Assembly (NCBI RefSeq): GCF_051660745.1
Contig: NZ_JBOFQF010000003.1
Span: 124,001 to 188,000, forward strand
Source of the DNA: Segniliparus sp051660745
GTDB lineage: Bacteria > Actinomycetota > Actinomycetes > Mycobacteriales > Mycobacteriaceae
Length of the DNA: 64,000 nt
Direction of reading: 5' to 3'
Part shown: positions 24,393 to 32,260 of the stretch, piece after piece
Numbering within the stretch: position 1 is the first letter of the stretch
How the letters are laid out: every line of letters begins with the position of its first letter
Position numbers and translations under genes: made by a program
The notes under the pieces: model-generated
What the model saw: only the letters and a program-made list of their open reading frames with translations
The model's database searches: none
Told to the model about the DNA's origin: nothing

Positions 24393-24410
24393 TATATCCT
24401 CAAGGATATA
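24393..24410. promoter_or_regulatory. Operator 3: TATATCCTCAAGGATATA
   Basis: A perfect 7-bp-arm palindrome whose 16-base core (24394-24409) is identical to operator 1, 9.4 kb away. It lies about 120 bases upstream of the CoA-transferase promoter. Confidence 0.6.
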
Positions 24411-24561
24411 AATAGAGTTCGAGGCCGTCTCGCGACCGGGAATTATTAGCGCGCCCACGGATTAAACAACTAAAGAAACCCTTAGCGCGGATTTCTAAAA
24501 TGTGAGAATATCGTGACCAAGCGCGGAGCGGCGATCGGCGGGTCGTCCGCCAGGCGGGAGC

Positions 24562-25530
24562 CTACTGCTTGCTGGCGGGGGAGCCCGCGACGTACGGCGT
24601 GCCGTCGAACTTCACGCCGCGCGCGGCGAGCCAGCGCACCGGGTCGACCTTGTCTTTGCCGTTGAGCCAGATCTCAAGGTGCAGGTGGGTGCCGGTGGAG
24701 AAGCCGAGATTGCCCATGCCCGCGATCCGGTCGCCCGCGAGGACCTTCTGGCCCGCGCGCACATAGATCGCGCTGATGTGGCCGTAGACGCTGATCGTGC
24801 CGTCTTCGTGCTGGATGCGGATCCACTGCCCGAACCCAGAGGCGGGGCCTGCCTCGACGACCGTGCCGTCCGCGACCGCGACGATCGGGCTGCCGTACGC
24901 GCCCGCGATGTCGGCTCCCGCGTGCAAGCTGCCCCAGCGGTAGCCGAAACCGGAGGTGAAGGTGCCGAAAGCGGGGGGAGTGTACAGGGGGCGCAGGTGC
25001 GCGGCCTCCTGCTGCTCGCGCTCGTGGGAGAACTCGGCGCCGGTCGCGAGCTGGTCGAGGTAGCCGGAGAAATCGGCGTGGGGGATGACGGCGGCCTGGT
25101 CGTCCGCGCCCGTCTCGCCGACGGGCTGGCTGTTCGAGGCCCCCGTGAGCTGGGTCGTCACGGAGTTCTGCGCGGTGTTGCCCGATTTGGCGGACTCAAG
25201 TCCGCATGCTCCGGCGAACGAGGCCCCGACGATGACGGCTCCGATGCCCACCGGGGTGGCGCGGAGGGATCTGGCGCGGTGCGCGGTCCGAGAAGGGTCC
25301 GGCCGCGAGGCTTCTTCGGGCTCTCGTCCGCCGCCGTGCACCTTGGCGACGAGATCGGCGACGGAGAGGGGGCGCTCGGCGGAGGAGCCGCAGTGCGCTG
25401 CGGGACGCGACTCTTCGCTCGGCTGCTCAGCGAGCTGTCCGAGGGGGGAGCACTCGGGGATGTCGGCCATCCGGAAGGGTGCGTAAGCGGTTTGTTCCGT
25501 GCGCTTCGCGCGACGCGGCAGCATGAACAC
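24562..25530 (-). CDS. M23 family peptidase (LytM domain), membrane-anchored
   Basis: 322 residues, counterpart of Rv0950c. A disordered cytoplasmic N-terminus (1-90) and one membrane helix (GIGAVIVGASFAGACGL, about 94-112) precede an extracytoplasmic linker and a C-terminal LytM/M23 domain. Zinc ligands appear in HAGADIA and HLHLE, with HISAI as the third motif, so the zinc endopeptidase site is intact. It should cut or regulate cutting of peptidoglycan stems. The GTG at 25530 lies 9 bases after AGGAGG; an ATG at 25524 would be too far. Its usual neighbour uvrD1 is separated from it by the accessory cluster. Confidence 0.9.
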   Translation of the reverse strand: MFMLPRRAKRTEQTAYAPFRMADIPECSPLGQLAEQPSEESRPAAHCGSSAERPLSVADLVAKVHGGGREPEEASRPDPSRTAHRARSLRATPVGIGAVIVGASFAGACGLESAKSGNTAQNSVTTQLTGASNSQPVGETGADDQAAVIPHADFSGYLDQLATGAEFSHEREQQEAAHLRPLYTPPAFGTFTSGFGYRWGSLHAGADIAGAYGSPIVAVADGTVVEAGPASGFGQWIRIQHEDGTISVYGHISAIYVRAGQKVLAGDRIAGMGNLGFSTGTHLHLEIWLNGKDKVDPVRWLAARGVKFDGTPYVAGSPASKQ

Positions 25531-25807
25531 CGCTCATTTCCTCCTGAGGTCAACGTCAATCTAGGAATCTGCGGGAGCGCCTGTTCTTCGTGTTGAACAG
25601 ACATACGAAGCGTGACCGTTGTCGCCACTTTGTCGTAATAACTCCGTGATTCTGTCCACAGGAGACTATCCAAACCCACAGGGGCGGCGCAACTTCTCTG
25701 GAGGCTTCTTACAAACTTCTTATGAATTATCTGAGTCTTGGCTGTGCCCGCCCTGGGCCTCGGGGCGCGCTTCCCGGCCCTGCCGGAGCAGCGGTACGGT
25801 CGAAGCG
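25531..25807. other. Divergent intergenic region, M23 peptidase / membrane protein
   Basis: 277 bases without a gene. It holds the dyad CTGTTC-N8-GAACAG at 25581-25600, about 50 bases upstream of the peptidase start, and the TACGGT -10 at its right edge. The dyad could be an operator or a leader hairpin. Confidence 0.35.
25795..25800 (+). promoter_or_regulatory. -10 TACGGT for the 25808 membrane protein
   Basis: TACGGT ends 7 bases before the ATG, predicting a leaderless mRNA. Confidence 0.35.
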
Positions 25808-26842
25808 ATGTCAGCGCTTTCCATTTCCCACCGCGTCGCGGGCGGCCTCGGCCTCGCCGCCGGGGTTTCGGCGGTCCTCGGCGGGTCCGGCCCGCTGCTC
25901 GAAGTCCGTTCGGCCTCGGCGTTGGGCGTGCTTTTGGGAGACGCGCCCGCGACAGCGCCGGATGTGCCGGCGGCGCGCTGGGCGATTGCGGCGGGCGTGC
26001 TGCTGGTCGTGGCGGGGGCCGGGCTCCTGGTTCCCAGGGCGGCCGGGCGGCTCCGCCCCGCGCTTTCGGTGCTCTGGGCCGCTCCGATCCCCGCCGCGCT
26101 CTCGGCGCTGCGCACCGCCTCGGCGGCGGTCGACGCCTCGGTGGACCCCGACCCGTTCCTGCGGCTTGCCGCGCCGACGCTGGGGCTTGGCTGGGGCGCA
26201 TGGCTGCTTGTCGCGGCAATAGCGCTGGCGAGCGCCACGGGCTTGGCCTGCGTGGTCGCCGGAGTTTTCGACCGCGAGGAATGGGATGGGGCGCGCGAGC
26301 TCGCCGCGAGCGCAGAGCGGAGCAAGAACAGCAAAGACAAAGAGGGCAAGCGAAAAGGGCGAAAGGCCCGCGGCGCGGCGGAGCGGGAAGTGGAGGCGGA
26401 CCCCCGCGAGGGCCCGCTCGACCGGCGGGCGTCGGCCCTGTGCGCGGCTGCCGGGGTGTTCGGGGTGTTGGGCCTGCTGCTGCCGCTGTACGTCGGCCAA
26501 GGGTTTTGTTCCACATGGTTGCCGGACGTCCCGTTCTCGTCGCAGGCGTTCGGGCAGTTCCTTCTCGCGCTCGTGGTCGCCGCCGCGGCAGTCGTCGGCG
26601 CGAGGTCTCGCCTCAGCAGGCGGCCCGCGCTCTGCGCGGGCGCGGCGCTCGCGTTAGTGGCGTACGTCGCTGGCTATCCGTTCCTCTCGGCCAACCAGCC
26701 GGGCTCGTCCCCTGGTCCGGGGTTTTGGGCGTGCCTCGTCGCGGCGGCGGCATTCGTCGCGGCGGCAGGGGCGCCGTCGCGGCTCTCGGGGCAGTCGCTA
26801 GGCTCCTTGCGACGAGATCAGAGAGATCAACGAAAGACATAG
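25808..26842 (+). CDS. Multi-pass membrane protein of unknown function
   Basis: 344 residues; not recognised. About eight hydrophobic segments, Ala/Gly/Leu-rich, with a single long charged cytoplasmic-looking loop at about 160-200 (many Lys/Arg/Glu) that splits the helices into two groups. The frame is open back to 25619, but the ATG at 25808 is preferred because it begins the hydrophobic part and lies 7 bases after a TACGGT -10. It is 9 bases upstream of sucC and may be co-transcribed. No catalytic motif is seen. Confidence 0.65.
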   Translation: MSALSISHRVAGGLGLAAGVSAVLGGSGPLLEVRSASALGVLLGDAPATAPDVPAARWAIAAGVLLVVAGAGLLVPRAAGRLRPALSVLWAAPIPAALSALRTASAAVDASVDPDPFLRLAAPTLGLGWGAWLLVAAIALASATGLACVVAGVFDREEWDGARELAASAERSKNSKDKEGKRKGRKARGAAEREVEADPREGPLDRRASALCAAAGVFGVLGLLLPLYVGQGFCSTWLPDVPFSSQAFGQFLLALVVAAAAVVGARSRLSRRPALCAGAALALVAYVAGYPFLSANQPGSSPGPGFWACLVAAAAFVAAAGAPSRLSGQSLGSLRRDQRDQRKT

Positions 26843-26851
26843 GCGGTGAGC

Positions 26852-28018
26852 ATGGATCTCTTCGAGTACCAGGCGAAGGAGCTGTACCTCAAGCACGGCG
26901 TGCCGACCACGCCAGGCGCGGTCACCGACACCCCCGAGGGGGCGAGGGAGATCGCCGAGCGGATCGGGAAGCCCGTGATGGTGAAGGCCCAGGTGCAGGT
27001 CGGGGGCCGAGGGAAAGCAGGCGGCGTCAAATACGCCGCCACTCCTGAGGACGCGTACGAGCACGCGAAGAACATCCTCGGCCTCGACATCAAGGGGCAC
27101 GTGGTCAAGCGGCTGCTCATCGCGGAGGCCGCGGACATCGCCGAGGAGTACTACTTCTCCTTCCTTCTGGACCGCTCCATCGGCGGCTTCATCGCGATCG
27201 TCTCTTCTGCGGGCGGCATGGAGATCGAAGAAGTGGCCCACGCCACTCCCGAGAAGGTCGCGAAGATCCCGGTCGACTACAACGAAGGCGTCGACGTGGC
27301 GAAGGCCCGCGAGCTCGCCGCGGCGGGCGGCCTCCCCGAGGCGGTTTTGGACAAGGCCGCGGTGACCATCGCCAAACTGTGGGAGGTCTTCGTCAAAGAG
27401 GACACGACCCTCGTCGAGGTCAACCCGCTCGCGCGCACCCCGAACGACGAGATCCTGGCCCTGGACGGCAAGGTCACGCTGGACGGCAACGCCGAGTTCC
27501 GCCACCCGGACCACGCGGAGTTCGCCGCCGTGGCCGAGCAGGACCCGCTCGAGGCGAAGGCGAAGGCCAACGACCTCAACTACGTCAAGCTCGACGGCCA
27601 GGTCGGCATCATCGGCAACGGCGCGGGCCTGGTGATGTCCACGCTCGACGTGGTCGCCTACGCGGGGGAGGAGCACAAGGGCGTGAAGCCCGCGAACTTC
27701 CTCGACATCGGCGGCGGCGCCTCGGCCTCGGTCATGGCGGCGGGGCTGGACGTGATTTTGGGCGACAACCAGGTCAAGAGCGTCTTCGTGAACGTCTTCG
27801 GCGGCATCACCGCTTGTGACGAAGTCGCCAAGGGCATCGTCGGCGCGCTCGATGTTATCGGCGACGCGGCCACCAAGCCCATCGTGGTCCGGCTCGACGG
27901 CAACAACGTCGAGCTTGGCAGGCAGATCCTCGCCGAGCGGGCGCACCCGCTCGTGACCGAGGTGGGCACCATGGACGAGGCCGCCGACAAGGCCGCCGAG
28001 TTGGCCGCAGGCGAGTAA
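26852..28018 (+). CDS. sucC: Succinyl-CoA synthetase beta subunit
   Basis: TCA-cycle enzyme: succinyl-CoA + NDP + Pi <-> succinate + CoA + NTP, with SucD. 388 residues. The ATP-grasp domain begins MDLFEYQAKELY, with the nucleotide-contact QVQVGGRGKAGGVK stretch. The second domain has GNGAGLVMSTLD and NFLDIGGGA at the CoA-ligase half and VFGGITACDEVAKGI. A GTG in frame at 26846 is possible, but ATG 26852 gives the universal N-terminus with AGGCGG just upstream. Followed by sucD after 23 bases, as in mycobacteria. Confidence 0.97.
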   Translation: MDLFEYQAKELYLKHGVPTTPGAVTDTPEGAREIAERIGKPVMVKAQVQVGGRGKAGGVKYAATPEDAYEHAKNILGLDIKGHVVKRLLIAEAADIAEEYYFSFLLDRSIGGFIAIVSSAGGMEIEEVAHATPEKVAKIPVDYNEGVDVAKARELAAAGGLPEAVLDKAAVTIAKLWEVFVKEDTTLVEVNPLARTPNDEILALDGKVTLDGNAEFRHPDHAEFAAVAEQDPLEAKAKANDLNYVKLDGQVGIIGNGAGLVMSTLDVVAYAGEEHKGVKPANFLDIGGGASASVMAAGLDVILGDNQVKSVFVNVFGGITACDEVAKGIVGALDVIGDAATKPIVVRLDGNNVELGRQILAERAHPLVTEVGTMDEAADKAAELAAGE

Positions 28019-28041
28019 AGGAAACAAGGGGCTAGAGAAGA

Positions 28042-28947
<906 letters not shown>

Positions 28948-29054
28948 TTATCTTTGATGCCAGTGTGGCGTCTGTTTTCGAGTTGTACTAACGTCAGTGG
29001 CACTGGCCGGTTCCATGCCGGGCATGTGAGATTTGAACGAGGGAGATATTCGCA

Positions 29055-29978
29055 ATGAGCTACCCACAGCAAGGCTATGGAGCCCCGCCGCAGGGCGGAT
29101 ACGGAACGCCGCCGGCCGGGTACGGCCCTCCTCCGGGTCCCCAGGGCGGATACGGCTACGGACAGCCCGGCCCGTACGGCCTCCCGCCGCAGCCGAAGGA
29201 GCCTGCCGACCTCGGCAAGATCTTCGGGTTCTCCGTGCTGGGCCTCGGATCGCTGATCGGACTGCTCTTCCTGGTCCTGGCTTTCCTCGGGGTCGAGGGG
29301 CCGCAGATCGTCGCCCCGACGGCCGTTGCCGAGCTGTCGGCGGCGTTGATTGTCGCTTTCGGGCTCGCGGCGAAATCCGCGCCGAAGAGCTCGGTCGTTG
29401 TGGCGGGGCTGAGCGTCGCAGGCGCGGTCGCCGGAGTGGTGGCCGTTGTTGTCGGCTACGGCACGGACCCCGCGAAGCTGGAGTCCACGTCGTGGATCCT
29501 CCTCATCGTCGTGTTCGTCCTGGCGCTGGTCCAGGCGGGCCTCGCGGCTGCGACCGTGTTCGTCGACAAGGGCGACGACGAGGGGGACGTGAAGACGGAG
29601 ACCCCGCCTTCGCAGACCCAGGCGAGCCCGTACGCGGGACCGCAGCAGCCGATTGCCCCGCAGTCCTACGAGCAGCCTGTCTCGCAGCAGCACGCTCCGC
29701 AGCAGTCCTACGCGCAGGCTCCGGCCCAGGCGCAGCAGCACGGACAGCAGCACGCCGCCGCGCCGAGCCCGTACGCGCAGCCGGTCGCGCCCGCGCCGCA
29801 GGCTCCGTCCGCTCCGCAGCCGCAGGCCGCCCCCGCTCCGCAGGCGCCTGCGACTCCGCCGCCCGCGCCCGCCTCGCCGTACGGCATCCCCGCTGCGGGA
29901 GCGAGCGCCCAGCCGCCCGCTTCTCCGGCGCAGCCGCAGATCAACCTCGGTCTCGGGGAGCCGCCGCGCGCTCACTAA
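29055..29978 (+). CDS. DUF5336 membrane protein (Rv0954-like antigen)
   Basis: 307 residues. The N-terminus (1-50) is a run of GYG/PPQGGYG repeats, then four membrane helices between about 55 and 175 (KIFGFSVLGLGSLIGLLFLV, AVAELSAALIVAFGLA, SVVVAGLSVAGAVAGVVAV, SWILLIVVFVLALVQAGLA). A long Pro/Ala/Gln-rich disordered tail (190-307) has a repeating SPYA/QPVAP pattern. Both tails should be cytoplasmic. Same place after sucCD as in M. tuberculosis, where the protein is an immunogenic 34-kDa membrane antigen; function unproven. The start ATG is preceded by GAGGGAGA. Confidence 0.85.
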   Translation: MSYPQQGYGAPPQGGYGTPPAGYGPPPGPQGGYGYGQPGPYGLPPQPKEPADLGKIFGFSVLGLGSLIGLLFLVLAFLGVEGPQIVAPTAVAELSAALIVAFGLAAKSAPKSSVVVAGLSVAGAVAGVVAVVVGYGTDPAKLESTSWILLIVVFVLALVQAGLAAATVFVDKGDDEGDVKTETPPSQTQASPYAGPQQPIAPQSYEQPVSQQHAPQQSYAQAPAQAQQHGQQHAAAPSPYAQPVAPAPQAPSAPQPQAAPAPQAPATPPPAPASPYGIPAAGASAQPPASPAQPQINLGLGEPPRAH

Positions 29979-29997
29979 ATTTCCTGTGGCTCAAACG

Positions 29998-30073
29998 GCG
30001 ATCTGCTTCGTTGCTCCTCGCCTTATGTAGGCCTCTTTCTACACGGCGGCTCGGTGCGCCTTGCATCTCATCC
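29998..30073. repeat. Dispersed intergenic repeat, copy A
   Basis: Starts with GCGATCTGCTTCGTTGCTC (29998-30016), identical to 46873-46891, and ends with CGGTGCGCCTTGCATCTC (30052-30069), which matches 46943-46960 at 17 of 18 bases. Between them a hairpin TGTAG/CTACA. A looser third copy lies at 44122-44240. Confidence 0.65.
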
Positions 30074-30103
30074 GTTTGATCTCCCAGGAAATAGCTCTTC
30101 GTA

Positions 30104-30141
30104 GTTCAGGCTCGTCGTTCGCGGCGAGCCTGAACTGTTTT
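30104..30141 (+). terminator. Terminator after the DUF5336 gene
   Basis: GTTCAGGCTCG (30104-30114) pairs perfectly with CGAGCCTGAAC (30125-30135) across a 10-base loop, followed by TGTTTTC. Confidence 0.75.
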
Positions 30142-30169
30142 CGGGGGAGTGTTTGCCACACTGGGGCAA

Positions 30170-31621
30170 ATGGTTGCTCGCACGGTTCCCCGGACCTCGG
30201 CCCGACAGGGCGAGGTCACGCCGAATAGGACCCGTGTCCGAAATTTCAACTCGAATCCGAACGCGCTCAGCGTGCTGAGGGACGCGTTGGTCTGGTCGGA
30301 GTCGCGGACCGCGCGAGAGCCCAGGTCGCTCTTCACCGTCGCCTTCGCCCCGTCCGGCGTGTTGCTCGGGCTCATCGCGGCCCTTTCGCTGGTGACCTTG
30401 GTGAGCGTCGACAGCGACTTGCAAGGGGCCTTCGGGGCGATCGCGCTGGTCTGGCTCGCGGTGCACCAGGTGCCGGTCTCGATCGCCGACATCGCTCTCG
30501 GCGCGCTGCCCCTCGCCCCAACGGCCCTGGTCATGGTCGTCGTCGCCCGGATATCGGCGCAAGCGGCCTCCACCCGGCCCACGCATCGGGAACTGCGGCA
30601 AGTGCTCGCGGCCGCGATGGGCGGCCCGCTTGTGATCACTATGATTCTGCTCGCGACGGCGAAAGACGCCGCGACGGTCGTCCCGCTCAACTCGCCGTCG
30701 CCCGCGCCCGCGCTGGCATGGGTGACGGGAATCCACCTTGTCGCCGCTGGAGCGGGAATCTTGTGGTCGCGGCGCGAGGGCTTCGCGCAGGCGCTTCCGG
30801 CATGGGGGCCTTCCGCGTTGGCGCTCGGCGCTCGCGGGGCGCTCTGGCTGTTCGTCGCGGGCGGGGGACTCGCGGTTCTGAACATGATCGCGCACTGGGG
30901 CAGGCTCGCCGAGGGGTTCGGCGCGGCCTCCGGCCCCATCGGGCTGGTCGGAGTCCTCGTGATCAGCGTCCTTTATTTCCCGAACGTCATGGTGTCCGGG
31001 ATCGATGTGCTCCTGGGCGCGACGGTGCGGCTGGGCGCCACGTCCGTCGGCGTCGCCCATGCCCATATAGGGCAGCTCCCGCTCCTGCCGGTCTTCTCCC
31101 CGCTCGTCCCCTGGCATTTCGGGAATGCCGCCTTCGCGGCGCTCGCGATCCCCGCGCTGGTCGGGGCATGGCTCGGCTCCGAATGCGCGAGGGCGGCCGG
31201 TTCCGTCGCCGCCTCGGTGCGCGCCTCCGCCACGTCTGCGGCGCTCGCCTCGGCGATCGTCCTCGTCGGCTCTGCCACGATGTGCGGGAAAGTGGGCGTG
31301 ATCGGCCGATGGTCGGTGAGCCTGCCGCTCGTCGGGATCGCGGCATTCGTCCTCCTCGCAGTGCCCGCGATCGTGGTCGCCGTCGCTACCACCGCCCCTG
31401 CGGCGCTGCGCGACAAGCCCGAGCCCGTCGTCGTCATCTCTCCTGCGCGGGACAAAGACTCGTGGGAGGACTCGGCCGAAGAGGACGAGGCGGCTGATGC
31501 CTCGACGGAAGCAGCGGAGGCCGGGGGCACGGCTTCGGAGCCCGAAACCGCAGAGCCCGAGGAAGCCGCAGAGCCTGAGGAAACAAGGCCCGAAGCAGGT
31601 GGCGCGCCGCGCGCCGAGTAG
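30170..31621 (+). CDS. DUF6350 multi-pass membrane protein (Rv0955-like)
   Basis: About 483 residues with roughly ten membrane helices beginning FTVAFAPSGVLLGLIAAL, and a very acidic, Glu/Ala/Pro-rich cytoplasmic C-tail (about 430-483). The family has no known function; in mycobacteria it sits between the DUF5336 gene and purN, as here. The ATG at 30170 is preferred. A GTG at 30149 is open too, but then the palindrome TTTGCC-N7-GGCAAA (30151-30169) directly before the ATG would be coding, and GGGGGA would touch the start codon. The stop is 9 bases from the purN start. Confidence 0.8.
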   Translation: MVARTVPRTSARQGEVTPNRTRVRNFNSNPNALSVLRDALVWSESRTAREPRSLFTVAFAPSGVLLGLIAALSLVTLVSVDSDLQGAFGAIALVWLAVHQVPVSIADIALGALPLAPTALVMVVVARISAQAASTRPTHRELRQVLAAAMGGPLVITMILLATAKDAATVVPLNSPSPAPALAWVTGIHLVAAGAGILWSRREGFAQALPAWGPSALALGARGALWLFVAGGGLAVLNMIAHWGRLAEGFGAASGPIGLVGVLVISVLYFPNVMVSGIDVLLGATVRLGATSVGVAHAHIGQLPLLPVFSPLVPWHFGNAAFAALAIPALVGAWLGSECARAAGSVAASVRASATSAALASAIVLVGSATMCGKVGVIGRWSVSLPLVGIAAFVLLAVPAIVVAVATTAPAALRDKPEPVVVISPARDKDSWEDSAEEDEAADASTEAAEAGGTASEPETAEPEEAAEPEETRPEAGGAPRAE

Positions 31622-31624
31622 GCT
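31619..31624 (+). promoter_or_regulatory. -10 TAGGCT for purN
   Basis: TAGGCT overlaps the DUF6350 stop codon and ends 6 bases before the purN GTG, predicting a leaderless purNH transcript. Confidence 0.4.
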
Positions 31625-31630
31625 CTGCTG

Positions 31631-32260
31631 GTGATTCACAACGGTTCCGAGCCTCCTCGGTCAGCGCGTATCGCTGTCCTCGCCTCAGGAACCGGCAGCC
31701 TCTTCAAGGCGTTTCTCCACGCCGCCTCCGCTGAGAACTACCCAGGCCACGTGGTCGGCCTCGTGGTGGACCGGGAGTGTTTGGCCGAGTCCATCGCGCA
31801 CGACGCGGGCGTCGCGACGCAACGCGTTGACCCCGGCGCGTGGTCGGATCGGGCCTCCTGGGACGAGGCGCTCACTCGGGCGGTGGCTTCGACGGAGCCG
31901 GACGTTGTGGTGTGCGCAGGGTTCATGCGGGTGCTCGCGAGGAGCTTTGTCGACCGTTTCCCGAACCGGATCGTGAACTCCCACCCCGCGCTGCTGCCGT
32001 CGTTCCCCGGCGCGCACGCGGTGCGGGACGCCCTCGCCTACGGGGTGCGGGTGACCGGGACGACCATCCACTTGATCGATTACGGCGTGGACACCGGGCC
32101 GGTCCTCGCCCAAGAGCCGGTGCCGATCCTGGCCCAGGACACCGAAGAGACGTTGCACGAGCGGATCAAAGAAGTCGAACGACGGCTGCTGCCACAAACC
32201 GTGGCGGGGCTCATCACCGGCGCGGTCGCGCCGCCCTATCGGAAGGAGCAGGATCGTTGA
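31631..32260 (+). CDS. purN: Phosphoribosylglycinamide formyltransferase
   Basis: Third step of purine synthesis: formyl transfer from 10-formyl-THF to GAR. 209 residues. Active-site asparagine and histidine are in NSHPALLPSFPG, the catalytic aspartate is in YGVDTGPV, and the N-terminal phosphate-binding loop is ASGTGSLFKAF. The GTG start lies 6 bases after a TAGGCT -10. The stop overlaps the purH TTG start (TTGA), so the two are translationally coupled. Confidence 0.96.
   Translation: MIHNGSEPPRSARIAVLASGTGSLFKAFLHAASAENYPGHVVGLVVDRECLAESIAHDAGVATQRVDPGAWSDRASWDEALTRAVASTEPDVVVCAGFMRVLARSFVDRFPNRIVNSHPALLPSFPGAHAVRDALAYGVRVTGTTIHLIDYGVDTGPVLAQEPVPILAQDTEETLHERIKEVERRLLPQTVAGLITGAVAPPYRKEQDR

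Noticed and set aside
25531..25720. Possible c-di-AMP (ydaO) riboswitch before the M23 peptidase gene
   Set aside because: Such riboswitches precede some actinobacterial wall-hydrolase genes, but I could not find the conserved core in this leader; only a CTGTTC/GAACAG dyad is visible.
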